A stretch of DNA of 64,000 bases from the NCBI RefSeq assembly GCF_029626155.1, contig NZ_JARUBL010000001.1:1736001-1800000 (forward strand), given 5' to 3'. A program made the translations under genes and the position numbers. The notes under the pieces are model-generated. The model was not told where the DNA came from. It saw nothing but the letters and a program-made list of their open reading frames with translations, and did no database searches. This DNA is from Solwaraspora sp. WMMD1047. GTDB lineage: Bacteria > Actinomycetota > Actinomycetes > Mycobacteriales > Micromonosporaceae. Every line of letters begins with the position of its first letter. The stretch's first letter is position 1. Positions 1 to 8,691 of this stretch are shown here, in pieces.

Positions 1-1
1 G

Positions 2-826
2 AACCTTCTCCTTCACGGCATCGGTCCGAACGCTGGAACAGCCGAGCCGCCGGTGGCAACACAAGATAGCCTTGCAGGCCCGCCGAAGGAACTGTACGAC
101 GTTATCATCACGAACCCGCCTTTCGGAAAACGCTCGAGCGTAACCCTTGTCACGAAGGCTAAAGAAGGTGACGATGAGCGCCGCCGTGTGCTGCGCGATG
201 ACCTGTGGGTCTCGACTTCGAACAAGGAACTGAATTTCCTTCAGCATGTAGCGGTGAGCCTGTCGCAGGGTGGCCGGGCCGCAATCGTTGTTCCTGATGG
301 CGTTCTCTCGGGCCTTGGAGCGGGTTCCGCGATCAGAAGGCGGCTACTCGAGACATTCGACGTCCATACGCTTCTGCGGCTTCCTGCTGGCATTTTCTAT
401 GCGGCAGGAGTGAACGCGAATGTACTTTTCTTTGATCACAAGTCGATTGGTCAGGGCTCGAGGCGAGGGCGCTTGTGGGTATACGATTTGCGCACAGACA
501 AGCGGTTCACTCTAGTGGGTCATCGCCTGAGCGCCACTGACCTGACGGAGTTCACGAAACTTTACGAGCCGGCGGATCGCTCGAAGCGGGAGGACTCCTG
601 GGCGGAGGATCTGGTCGGCGGTAGATGGCGAAGCTTTAGCGTCGATGACATACTCAAGCGGGAAGATTGTAGCCTGGATCTGTTTTGGCTTCCGGCGCAA
701 GGCAACGCTATGGCGTCCCAGAACTTTGACGAGATTGTAGGCGATATTGTGGCTGATTTGCAGTTTGCATTGGCCGAGGCTGCGAAGCTCATGCCAGGAG
801 ACGAGAGGCGCAAAGAAGAGCGGTAA
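2..826 (+). CDS. hsdM: Type I restriction-modification DNA methyltransferase (HsdM), 3' part
   Basis: The reading frame is open from the window edge and encodes the last 274 residues of an N6-adenine DNA methyltransferase. It starts within the HsdM-type block NLLLHGIG and continues into the catalytic motif IV NPPFG, which binds the target adenine. The downstream sequence (FLQHVAVSLSQGGRAAIVVPDG, broken here only by family variation) also fits HsdM. In a type I system HsdM pairs with a specificity subunit HsdS and a nuclease HsdR. Neither follows here: the next 470 bp hold no gene. Base composition is clearly lower in GC than the rest of the window, which suggests a different origin. The gene lies just left of the first tRNA-derived repeat and may belong to a neighbouring integrated element. 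The family call is firm; whether the system is functional cannot be judged. Confidence 0.85.
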   Translation, partial: NLLLHGIGPNAGTAEPPVATQDSLAGPPKELYDVIITNPPFGKRSSVTLVTKAKEGDDERRRVLRDDLWVSTSNKELNFLQHVAVSLSQGGRAAIVVPDGVLSGLGAGSAIRRRLLETFDVHTLLRLPAGIFYAAGVNANVLFFDHKSIGQGSRRGRLWVYDLRTDKRFTLVGHRLSATDLTEFTKLYEPADRSKREDSWAEDLVGGRWRSFSVDDILKREDCSLDLFWLPAQGNAMASQNFDEIVGDIVADLQFALAEAAKLMPGDERRKEER

Positions 827-1297
827 TACTGCGACGGCTCTCGCCTTGAGTATGACCGCCGATCGGCGCCCGCGGGAGTCGATGATCCCTCGGCTGTTGT
901 AGCCATGGATTCACAACTGCTGATCGGGGCGATCGGTACTTGATTTGCCGACCGGGTGCCGTCGGTGCCTCGACGTCTTCGAGGTCGACGGCTGTCGGCG
1001 TCTGTCGACAGCAGCGGTCACCGCATCGGGAGAGAGCTGGATGTGCCGAGATCCGGCACATCCGGTTCGGGTGGCCGAGCCGCAGAAGCAGACGGGCGGA
1101 GAGACCCGTCTGCCGTGGTTGAGTTTGGGCTTGCCATCGAGGGAGCGTGATGCGCTCGGGTGCTCTGCGGGTGCTCGGGCGCCTTGGACGGACATGGCCG
1201 TGGGGGGCTTCTGCTGTATACGTGTGCAGTGTCGAGCGATGAGACCGGGCATAATATGGACCTTTTGGACTCGCAGGGACTAGGAAGCATCGGTCAG
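827..1297. other. Gene-free stretch left of the first tRNA-derived repeat
   Basis: No reading frame here has convincing coding character. The expected hsdS gene is absent. The only structure I can support is the tandem GGGTGCTC pair near 1158-1176, listed separately. The stretch looks like the right-hand end of an integrated element. Confidence 0.6.
1158..1176. repeat. Tandem GGGTGCTC pair, possible integrase arm sites (copy 1)
   Basis: GGGTGCTC occurs at 1158-1165 and again at 1169-1176, an 11-bp period. The same pair with the same period lies 141 bp upstream of the second tRNA-derived repeat (34019-34037); here the distance is 140 bp. Outside this motif the two upstream regions are only weakly alike. 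Integrases that use tRNA genes often bind short direct repeats flanking the core, so arm-type sites are my inference. No integrase gene is present to test it. Confidence 0.5.
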
Positions 1298-1348
1298 CGC
1301 CGGCTCTTAATCCGCGGGTTGTAGGTTCGAGTCCTACGCGGCGTACCA
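1298..1348 (+). repeat. tRNA-Lys(CTT) 3'-half direct repeat, left boundary of the island
   Basis: This 51-bp sequence is identical to 34160-34210. It contains a seven-base anticodon loop CTCTTAA (anticodon CTT, lysine), a perfect T arm (GTAGG, loop TTCGAGT, CCTAC), the 3' acceptor strand GCGGCGT, discriminator A and CCA. No matching 5' acceptor strand (ACGCCGC) or D arm lies upstream, so it is a tRNA fragment and not a working gene. Tyrosine integrases commonly recombine within tRNA 3' halves, leaving such fragments at element ends. I read it as an att site. Confidence 0.8.
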
Positions 1349-1354
1349 ATGATC

Positions 1355-1393
1355 AAGGCCCTGACCTGGCGGTTGACGCCGAATCGGGGCCTT
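1355..1393 (+). terminator. Hairpin downstream of the first tRNA-derived repeat
   Basis: AAGGCCC at 1355-1361 can pair with GGGCCTT at 1387-1393. The segment GATCAAGGCCCTGACCT here is shared with the second copy (34214-34230), so the original tRNA terminator seems to have been carried along with the repeat. Confidence 0.45.
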
Positions 1394-1501
1394 CGTCATG
1401 TCCGGGCCGTGGCCGGCCGGTCCAGCGCACCGTTTCCCGCCCGGCGCGGACGAGATGCGCCAGGCGGGGCTGGACAAGTGGCCGTGATGTACCGGCGGGT
1501 G

Positions 1502-1747
1502 CTACGCGGACTTCAGCAGGCTGACGACTCCTTCGGCCATCTCCTGCGGCGTCGGATGGTCGAACACGGCCATAGCATCAAGATCGACGCCGGTCGCGTC
1601 GCTCACGAGGGGAACGATCCTGATCGCCGTGATCGAGTCTCCCCCCAACTCGAAGAAGTTGTCGTCTCGGCGAATCCCATCGAGGCCCAGGGTGCGTTCC
1701 CACGCGTCGAGGACGACCGGCAGGACATCGGAGACCTCGATACTCAT
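1502..1747 (-). CDS. Freestanding peptidyl carrier protein
   Basis: This 81-residue protein is a lone carrier (T) domain. The phosphopantetheine attachment motif is LGGDSIT with Ser38. It would carry an aminoacyl or acyl thioester on its 4'-phosphopantetheine arm. The ATG overlaps the stop of the upstream adenylation gene by 4 bp, so it is the last gene of the operon that starts at 11870. The natural partner is the lone A domain directly upstream. No phosphopantetheinyl transferase is seen in the window, so activation must come from a host enzyme. Confidence 0.93.
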   Translation of the reverse strand: MSIEVSDVLPVVLDAWERTLGLDGIRRDDNFFELGGDSITAIRIVPLVSDATGVDLDAMAVFDHPTPQEMAEGVVSLLKSA

Positions 1748-3153
1748 TTCGCCACCCCTGCGTTCGGCATTCCGGCAACCTTGTGATTGTGGTCGAGCGC
1801 GAGACTCTCCAGGATCGAGATCATGACTGGCACAGCCCCACCGGGGAGTCGCTCCCTCAGGTACGCGCGCAGCACCCCCGGCTCGACCGGCTCGCTCAAC
1901 ACCACCGACAGGCCGACCAGGGTCCCCGCCGGGCCGTCGTACGGGGCGACGTGCGCCTGCTGCACAGCCGGATGACCGAGCGCCGCGGCCTCGACTTCCT
2001 CGGGTGCTATCCGCAGGCCGTTGACGGAGATCTGTCGGTCGAGCCGGCCGGTGATTCGCGGGCCGTCGGCCCGGTCGCTCGGGACAGCGCGGTCACCCGT
2101 CCGGTACGCGCGATATCCGGGCTCCGCGAGGGGATCGTGGATGAACCGATCCGCGCGGGCACCCGGATCCACGTAACCCAGAGCAAGGTACCGGCTGCGT
2201 ACGACCACCTCGCCGGCCATGAGGAGCAGTTCGGCGCCGGCGACGCCCTGACCTACGCCGAGCGTCGTCGCGTCGGACAGCGCCGGATCGGGGGCGACTG
2301 CGCGGCCGAGGATCGAGCACGCCGCGATCTGCGGTGTCTCAGTGGCACCATAGGCGTTGACCACGACCGAGTCCGTGACCGCCCGAAGTCGCCGCACCAG
2401 TCCGACGGTAAGGGGTGCGCCGCCGGAGACCACCAGACGCAGGTGGTCCAGCCGCCCGGGTCGGCCGGCCAGCGCCACCTCCAGGAGAGCGGGCGTGGTG
2501 TGGAGGATGCTGATGCCGGTCGAGTCCATGAATGCGGCGACGGCCCTGGGGTCGCGCAGCGCGTCGGCTGCGGGGATCACCAGCGTTCCGCCGCTGTGCA
2601 GCGGAACGAGGATGTCCCGCAACAGCGGATCATGGCCGAGGCCGGACACGAGTGCGACCCGGTCGCCGGGGCCCGGGGTGAACTCGGACAGGTACCACCG
2701 CAGCGGACCGGCCAGACCCGCGGCCGACACGGCGACCGCTGCCGGGACACCGGAGGTTCCCGAGGTCATCAGGATGTGGCTGCACTCGGGGTGGGCGGGA
2801 GGCTCGTCGTCGAGCCGAGACAGGCCGTCACGCCGCAGCCGCCACTTCGGCCTGACGGCTCGCTCGTTCTGCTCGATCCGGATGCGAGGCAACGTCGCGT
2901 CGACGAGTTGCACGCTCGCTCCGACCGTCCAGGCGGCGAGCAGCATGCCAGGCAGATCCCGATGACGCTCCGCGTGCAACGAGAGCGTGTCCCCGGCCCG
3001 GACGCCCGCCCGGCGCAGGGAGTCGGCGGTCGCGTCGATCGTCGCCACGAGGTCGCCGTAGGACATCGTGCGATAAGGATCGACGACGGCCGGCGCTGAG
3101 GGAGTGCGCTCGGCCACGGCGCGTACCGGTGCCACCAGCTGTTCCGTGAGCAC
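1744..3153 (-). CDS. Freestanding NRPS adenylation domain
   Basis: A 469-residue amino-acid adenylation domain without condensation or carrier parts. It activates a substrate as its AMP ester and loads it on a carrier, most likely the PCP encoded next. The A3 motif reads MTSGTSGVPAAV, where the usual lysine of the loop (GxPKG) is missing. A5 is NAYGATE, A7 YRTGDR and A8 GRLDRQISVNGLRI. A lysine is present near the end (NHKVAG) at the expected A10 position. My by-eye specificity residues are D,P,R,H,V,G,A,Q,I; the Asp suggests an alpha-amino acid, but I cannot name it. It starts at GTG 3 bp after the thioesterase gene and overlaps the PCP gene by 4 bp. Confidence 0.9.
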   Translation of the reverse strand: MLTEQLVAPVRAVAERTPSAPAVVDPYRTMSYGDLVATIDATADSLRRAGVRAGDTLSLHAERHRDLPGMLLAAWTVGASVQLVDATLPRIRIEQNERAVRPKWRLRRDGLSRLDDEPPAHPECSHILMTSGTSGVPAAVAVSAAGLAGPLRWYLSEFTPGPGDRVALVSGLGHDPLLRDILVPLHSGGTLVIPAADALRDPRAVAAFMDSTGISILHTTPALLEVALAGRPGRLDHLRLVVSGGAPLTVGLVRRLRAVTDSVVVNAYGATETPQIAACSILGRAVAPDPALSDATTLGVGQGVAGAELLLMAGEVVVRSRYLALGYVDPGARADRFIHDPLAEPGYRAYRTGDRAVPSDRADGPRITGRLDRQISVNGLRIAPEEVEAAALGHPAVQQAHVAPYDGPAGTLVGLSVVLSEPVEPGVLRAYLRERLPGGAVPVMISILESLALDHNHKVAGMPNAGVAK

Positions 3154-3156
3154 GTC

Positions 3157-4005
3157 TCAGCCAATCCTGTGCGGACCGTCGACGTCGATCTCGTCGCCGC
3201 CGGTGGCAGGAGCGACCCGCCCCGACGCATCGTCGTGAGGATGTCGCCCCGACAAGGACTTGGCCGGTCCGCCGGGCAGGGGACCCAGATACAGATCGGT
3301 GGGTGGATCGGGCGACAGGTAGAAGTGCCCGCCGGGACGGGCGACGTGCGCGAACCGGCCGTGGGTCAGGTCCGCCCACCGGGCGCGGTGCTCGGGGGTC
3401 ACGTGGGTGTCCGACTCCCCGCCGACCACCAGCAGTTCGCATTCCAGGCGGGTGCCCTGGTGGTGTCGATAACGCTGGAGCATCGTGTAGTCGGCGCGCA
3501 GGTAGGGAAGGACGAGGGCGCGTACCCGTGGGTCTGCGAGCAGCTCAGAATCGGCCACCGTCCCGCCGAGGGAGACCAGCGAGCGTAGGGCCGCGTCGTC
3601 GTCCCACACGTCGAAGCCGGCGACACCGTCGAGTTCGTGCGGCGCTCGTGCGGCGGAGGCGACCACGCGCTCGACGGAGTGTCCGAACGACTCCAGCTCG
3701 CGCGCGACCTCGTAAGCCACGATCGCGCCCATGCTGTGCCCGAACAGCGTCGTGGGTCGGGCCGGGGCCGCTCGCAGCGACTCGCCGATGTCGGCGGCCA
3801 TCTCCAGCACGCTGTCGGCGTACGGTTCGCGCAGCCGGTCGGCGCGGCCCGGGTACTGCACGGCGACCAGCGCCACGTCCGCGGGGAGCAGGGGCACCCA
3901 CGGGCGGAAGAAGTTCGCCGATCCGCCGGCGTGCGGAAAGCACACCAGCCGACGGTGAGCCGCCGGGTCCGGCGTGAGGGTGCGCAGCCACCGGTCGTCA
4001 CCCAT
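3157..4005 (-). CDS. Type II thioesterase
   Basis: A 282-residue alpha/beta-hydrolase of the external thioesterase (TEII) family that edits NRPS/PKS lines by removing wrong or stalled acyl groups from carriers. The N-terminal signature FPHAGGSA, the nucleophile motif GHSMG (Ser91) and the late PGGHFYL histidine motif are all present. The gene overlaps the upstream A-PCP gene by 8 bp and is followed after 3 bp by the lone A-domain gene. The C-terminal 40 residues are rich in Gly, Asp and His and lie beyond the usual domain. This is the only thioesterase in the cluster; there is no integrated type I TE. Confidence 0.93.
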   Translation of the reverse strand: MGDDRWLRTLTPDPAAHRRLVCFPHAGGSANFFRPWVPLLPADVALVAVQYPGRADRLREPYADSVLEMAADIGESLRAAPARPTTLFGHSMGAIVAYEVARELESFGHSVERVVASAARAPHELDGVAGFDVWDDDAALRSLVSLGGTVADSELLADPRVRALVLPYLRADYTMLQRYRHHQGTRLECELLVVGGESDTHVTPEHRARWADLTHGRFAHVARPGGHFYLSPDPPTDLYLGPLPGGPAKSLSGRHPHDDASGRVAPATGGDEIDVDGPHRIG

Positions 4006-5770
4006 CGCGTCGCTCCCCGGCCGCCGCGATCACCAGTTGCCGCAGCTCGTCGAAGCTCGCCACGCCGTACACGTCTTCGAATCCCAGCTCGATGCCGTAG
4101 GTGGCGCCCACGTCGTCGATGAAGCGGATCAGGTCCAGCGAGTTGCCTCCCGCGTCGAAGAAGCTCTCGCCCGCGCGGGGGTCCGAACCGGTACGGCGGA
4201 GCCAGAAGGCGGCGAGGTCCTCCGTGCTCGGCTCCTGCGGGGTGCCGTCGCCGTGCTCCAGGACACCGACGCGGTCAGCGAGCGCGTCACGGTCGACCTT
4301 GGACGAACCGGTGAGGGGGAACTCCTCGACGAACGTGATGTGGTCGGGCACCAGATAGGCCGGGACACGCTCGGCGACCCTCGTCCGGATGCCTTTGGCG
4401 TCCGGACCGTCGACATCGTCGGCGGCACGGACGAAGGCGACGACCCGGCGCTCGTGTCCTGAGCCGACGGGGACCGCGACCACCTCGGCGACCGCGGGGT
4501 CCGATCCGACGGCGGATTCCACCTCGGTGAGGTTGACGCGGACGCCTCTGACCTTGACTTCGAGGTCGGCACGACCGTGGAACTCGAGGACGCCGTCGGC
4601 ACGCCGTGCCGCCCTGTCTCCGGTGCGGTAGAGGCGCGCTCCCGGAAGGGAGCTGAAAGGGTCCGGGATGAACCGCGCGTGGGTGGTCGCCGGGTCCTGC
4701 AAATATCCGTCGGCCAGCCGGTCACCGCCGAGGACGAGCTCGCCCACGACTCCCGGCGCGGTCGGCCGGAAATCGGCATCGACGACGTGGGCCGTGGCAC
4801 CGGCGACGGCAACCCCGATGGGGACCGCGTCACCCGTTCCGTCCCACTCCTGGAGCCGGAAGGCGGTGCTGATGACGGTGTTCTCCGTCGGCCCGTAGCA
4901 GTTGACGATGTCGACGTCCGGGCACAGGGACTTCGCCGCGCGTGCCTGCCCCACGGGCATGATGTCGCCCCCGACGATCAAACGCCGGAGGCCGGCGATG
5001 GCCTGCGGGTACCGCTCGACCATGAGGGCGAACACGGCAGGTGTCAACACCGCCACCGTCACCCGGTCGTCGCCGAGCAGGTCGGCCGTCGAGCGCAGCG
5101 ACAGACCGCTCCCCGGGGCGCACAGCACACCCGCGCCCACGAGCAGGGCCGACCAGATCTCCAGCATGGATGGGTCGAAGGTGAGGGTGGTGTGGACGAG
5201 GAAGGTGTCGTCGGCGCTCAAGCGCGTCGGGCTGTCCCGCAGAGCCAGGGCGCACAGCGCGCCCTGGGGGACGCACACCCCCTTGGGGACCCCGGTCGAT
5301 CCCGAGGTGAACAGCACATAGGCCGTCGCGTCGGCCAGGTCGGCCGGGACGGTCTCCTGGTCCGCGGGTTGCCCCTGCTCGACCAGCTGTCGAAGGCGCT
5401 CGTGGGCCGGGGCGACGCCGGAGGGGAGGGTGTACGCGTCGGTCTCCACGACTAGCCGTACGGACGCCGCCGACACCGTCCCCGAGATCCGGTCCACGGG
5501 ATGCTCGGGGGCCAGCGGCACCACGTGAGCTCCCACGATCCACGACCCGAGCATCGCGACGATGCTGTCCCGCGAACCGACGCCGAGTATCCCGACCGCG
5601 GATCCCCGCTCGACACCGCGGGCTCGCAGGGCTGCCGCCACGCGGTTGCTCTCGGACCAGACCTCGTCGAATGTCGCGCTGCCCCGCGGGTCCCGGATCG
5701 CGATCTTGTCAGGGTGCAGGCGCACCCGGCGTTCGAACGCCGTCGCGACACCTTCGAAATGCTCTCCCAC
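3998..5770 (-). CDS. NRPS adenylation-carrier didomain (A-PCP)
   Basis: A 590-residue protein with an A domain (about residues 10-495) and a C-terminal PCP (about 510-585). Core motifs are intact: A3 FTSGSTGVPKG, A5 NCYGPTE, A7 YRTGDR and A10 TGSSKVDR with the catalytic lysine. The carrier motif is DAGGNSLD, attachment Ser544. There is no C domain in front, so a partner in trans is needed; the freestanding C protein encoded near 19.0-20.4 kb is the obvious candidate. By eye the specificity residues are D,P,L,V,I,G,C,V,I, which I cannot assign to a substrate. It starts at a GTG that shares one base with the PKS stop codon. Confidence 0.93.
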   Translation of the reverse strand: MGEHFEGVATAFERRVRLHPDKIAIRDPRGSATFDEVWSESNRVAAALRARGVERGSAVGILGVGSRDSIVAMLGSWIVGAHVVPLAPEHPVDRISGTVSAASVRLVVETDAYTLPSGVAPAHERLRQLVEQGQPADQETVPADLADATAYVLFTSGSTGVPKGVCVPQGALCALALRDSPTRLSADDTFLVHTTLTFDPSMLEIWSALLVGAGVLCAPGSGLSLRSTADLLGDDRVTVAVLTPAVFALMVERYPQAIAGLRRLIVGGDIMPVGQARAAKSLCPDVDIVNCYGPTENTVISTAFRLQEWDGTGDAVPIGVAVAGATAHVVDADFRPTAPGVVGELVLGGDRLADGYLQDPATTHARFIPDPFSSLPGARLYRTGDRAARRADGVLEFHGRADLEVKVRGVRVNLTEVESAVGSDPAVAEVVAVPVGSGHERRVVAFVRAADDVDGPDAKGIRTRVAERVPAYLVPDHITFVEEFPLTGSSKVDRDALADRVGVLEHGDGTPQEPSTEDLAAFWLRRTGSDPRAGESFFDAGGNSLDLIRFIDDVGATYGIELGFEDVYGVASFDELRQLVIAAAGERRDG

Positions 5771-8691
5771 TACGAGTCGTCTCCCCTGCGGCGACGGTCG
5801 AGCAGCCGCTCGACCAACGTGATCTGATCTTCGAGGGTCTGGGCTTCGACGAGGTCCGCGAGCTCGATGGTCACCGGCAACACCTTCTCCAGCCGACGGG
5901 CCAGACGGATCAGCGTCAGCGAGTCACCGCCCTGCGCCGTGAAGTCATCGCGCGGTCGCGGCGACGGGATGCCGAGGAACTCGGTCCACGCCGCGCGTAC
6001 CTCCTCGGCTGGGGTACGCGCGGCGGGGTGCCCCACGACCTCGTGCTGTTCGGTCTGCGGTGCCGCTGTCTCGACGGTCAGCTCTGCCTCGGGCGCGACA
6101 TGTCTCGGGCTGCCCGCGAAGGTGGAACCGGGAAGGTGCACCCGCCGCCCGGGTGGAGCGAGCGCGGCGAGGTCGACGGGCATTCCCTGGGCCCAGAGTG
6201 CCGCCACCGCCCGTGCCGGGGCGTCGTCGTCCTCGTGCGCGGCGCCCGTCAGGGGCACACATTCGATCCCGGCGGCCGTGGCCAGCCCGGACAGGGCGCG
6301 TCCGGGCCCGATCTCGACGGCGATCGCGTCGGGGAAGGTGCGCGCGATCGCGGCCAGGCCGTCGCCGAACCGCACCGTGCCCCTGGCGCTTCTGGCGAAC
6401 ATGTCCAGCCGGCGCCGAGAGCCCCGCTCGACCAGCACGCCGTCGACACAGCTCAGGAAGGGGATCTCGACCTCGTCGCCCCACTCGTCACCGGCGTACG
6501 CGAGGAGATCGTTCACCGCGGGCTCCATCAGCCGGCTGTGGAAGGCGTGGGAGGTCCGCAGGCGTCTGCCGGTGAGCCGGCCCAGGCGCCGCTCGACCTC
6601 GTCCACCGCCAGGTCGGTGCCGCTCAACACCTGTTCGCGCGGGCCGTTCGCCGCCGCCAGCTCCACGCCGCCGCCCGACGCCTCGATCAGCTCCCTGGCC
6701 TCGGCCGTCGAACACCTGACTGCCAGCATGGATCCCGGTGGACAGTCCTGCATCGACCGGCCACGCCGGGCGATCAGGCCTGCCGCCTGCTTCAGATCCA
6801 GCATGCCGGCGACGCAGGCCGCCGTCACCTCACCCACACTGTGGCCCGCCAGCGCGTCGGGGCGCAGGCCGAACCCTGCCAACGCCCTTGTCGCGGCGTA
6901 CTCGATCGCGAACAGGCACGGCTGCGCCAGCGCGGTCGCCCGGATCCGGTCGTCGGGGAAGTGCTGATCGGTCAGGGCCGCACGGACCTGGTCGGCAAGC
7001 GTCGCATCGAAGTGGTGCAGGCACTGTTCGAGGTGGTCGGCGAAGCCGGGCAGCGACCGCTGGAAGGTCGTGGCCATTGCGGGACGCTGACTTCCCTGCC
7101 CGGGGAAGAGAAAGATCAGCGGACGCGTCGCTCCGCTTCGTGAGCGTCCTCGCGCGACCCCGCGACCGGAGCGAAGCTGCCGAGCGGCCTCCGCCGCGCT
7201 GCGCGCGACCAGGGCGAGCCGCTCGGTCTGCGGAGCCCGCCCGACGCGCAGGGTGAAGGCGACGTCGGCCAGCACGTCGTCGCTGTGCTCCAGATGCCGG
7301 GCCAGGCGCTCGGCATCGTGCTCGAGCGCTTCCGGACGCCCCGACGACTGGATGATCACGCTGAGCCGATCATCGCCGGAGCGCCGCGCCCGTGGCCGGA
7401 CGGGCGGGGGCTGCTCGACGACGACGTGCGCGTTCGTTCCCCCGATGCCGAACGAGCTGACACCCGCGCGGCGTGGCTCGGGACCTGACCAGGGTCGGGC
7501 CTGCGTGGGGACGTCCAGTGGTGAGGCCGTCGTGCCGAGCAGGGGGTTGAGGCTGCGGAAGTTCGCCACGGGGGGGATGCGCCCATGGCGGAGCACCAGC
7601 GTGGCCTTGACGAGTCCGGCGAGGCCGGCGGCCGCGTCGAGATGCCCGATGTTGGCTTTGCTCGCGCCCACCGCGACCTGCCCGTCCGGGACACCCGCCT
7701 CGCTGAGCACGTCCGTCGCGGCCGACCACTCGATCGAGTCGCCCACCCGCGTCCCTGTGCCGTGCGTTTCCAGGTATCCGAGGCTGGTCGCCCGCACATC
7801 CGCGGAAGCGAGCGCCGACCGGATCGCGTCCGCCTGTCCCCGGGCGGCGGGCGCGCTGAAACCCGCCTTGGCAGCTCCGTCGTTGTTCACGGCTGAGCCG
7901 AGCAGCACACCGTGCAACGCGATCTCTTCGCCGACGTCCGCGAGGCGGCGCAGCACGACAGCCAGGACACCCGAACCGCCGACGACGCCGGTCGCGTCCG
8001 CGTCGAACGGGCGGCACAGGCCGTCCTTCGACATGATTCCGCCGCTGCTGTACCGGTGGCCCGCTGCCGGCCACCCCAGGGACGCGGCCACCACCACCGC
8101 CTGATCGCAGTCGCCGTTGGTAAGCGCCTGGATCGCCAGATGCACTGCCACCAGCGATGAGGAGCAGGCGGTCGAGACCGCCAACGCGGGCCCGGTGAGA
8201 CCGAGCCGGTACGCGATCCGGGTGGCCATGAAGTCGCGCCCGGTGCCGACCTCGATCCGCTCGACGACGTCGGGGGCGAGATCCGGCCTGCGCAGCATCT
8301 GTGCCGCGTAGCGGCTCGGACTCGACGAGGCGAAGACCGCGGTACGCAGGTGGTCCGCCAGCGGACTGCGTCCGGCGTCCTCCAGCGCCGACCAGGTCGC
8401 CTCCAGCATGAGCCGGTGCTGGGGATCGGTCAGTTGCGCCTCGCGAGTGCTCATGCCGAAACGCTCGGCGTCGAAGCGGTCGATGTCGGCGATCAACCCG
8501 CGCACGGGTACGTAGTCAGGGGCCTGCGAGACGCTCGGTGTGACGCCGGCCGCGAGCAGCTGGGCAGGGTCGAGCCGAGTGGTCAGCGCCTCCCCCCGGC
8601 ACACGGCGGCGAACCAGGCGTCGAGGTCCTCCGGCCCGGGAAGCCGCGCGCAGACGCCCGTCACCGCGATGTCGAGCGACCGATCCCTCAT
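5770..8691 (-). CDS. Single-module polyketide synthase, KS-AT-carrier
   Basis: A 973-residue type I PKS module. The ketosynthase (about 5-430) has the catalytic triad Cys176 (STACSSSL), His310 (ETHGTGT) and His350 (NIGHLDAAAG). The acyltransferase (about 525-830) has GHSVG with Ser618, and HAFHS at 715-719, the pattern typical of malonyl-CoA selection. The C-terminal carrier motif is QGGDSLT with Ser924, more PCP-like than ACP-like. There is no ketoreductase, dehydratase or enoylreductase, so the module should add an unreduced two-carbon beta-keto unit. Its ATG overlaps the stop of the upstream NRPS gene by 4 bp, consistent with chain transfer from that NRPS to this KS. Confidence 0.95.
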   Translation of the reverse strand: MRDRSLDIAVTGVCARLPGPEDLDAWFAAVCRGEALTTRLDPAQLLAAGVTPSVSQAPDYVPVRGLIADIDRFDAERFGMSTREAQLTDPQHRLMLEATWSALEDAGRSPLADHLRTAVFASSSPSRYAAQMLRRPDLAPDVVERIEVGTGRDFMATRIAYRLGLTGPALAVSTACSSSLVAVHLAIQALTNGDCDQAVVVAASLGWPAAGHRYSSGGIMSKDGLCRPFDADATGVVGGSGVLAVVLRRLADVGEEIALHGVLLGSAVNNDGAAKAGFSAPAARGQADAIRSALASADVRATSLGYLETHGTGTRVGDSIEWSAATDVLSEAGVPDGQVAVGASKANIGHLDAAAGLAGLVKATLVLRHGRIPPVANFRSLNPLLGTTASPLDVPTQARPWSGPEPRRAGVSSFGIGGTNAHVVVEQPPPVRPRARRSGDDRLSVIIQSSGRPEALEHDAERLARHLEHSDDVLADVAFTLRVGRAPQTERLALVARSAAEAARQLRSGRGVARGRSRSGATRPLIFLFPGQGSQRPAMATTFQRSLPGFADHLEQCLHHFDATLADQVRAALTDQHFPDDRIRATALAQPCLFAIEYAATRALAGFGLRPDALAGHSVGEVTAACVAGMLDLKQAAGLIARRGRSMQDCPPGSMLAVRCSTAEARELIEASGGGVELAAANGPREQVLSGTDLAVDEVERRLGRLTGRRLRTSHAFHSRLMEPAVNDLLAYAGDEWGDEVEIPFLSCVDGVLVERGSRRRLDMFARSARGTVRFGDGLAAIARTFPDAIAVEIGPGRALSGLATAAGIECVPLTGAAHEDDDAPARAVAALWAQGMPVDLAALAPPGRRVHLPGSTFAGSPRHVAPEAELTVETAAPQTEQHEVVGHPAARTPAEEVRAAWTEFLGIPSPRPRDDFTAQGGDSLTLIRLARRLEKVLPVTIELADLVEAQTLEDQITLVERLLDRRRRGDDS

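Noticed and set aside
1783-3099. 438-residue plus-strand frame opposite the lone A domain
   Set aside because: It is an antisense frame of high-GC coding sequence, rich in Arg/Asp/Gly, with no family motif; the minus strand encodes a clear A domain.
5671-7143. 490-residue plus-strand frame opposite the PKS
   Set aside because: Antisense shadow of the KS-AT gene; composition and lack of motifs argue against a gene.
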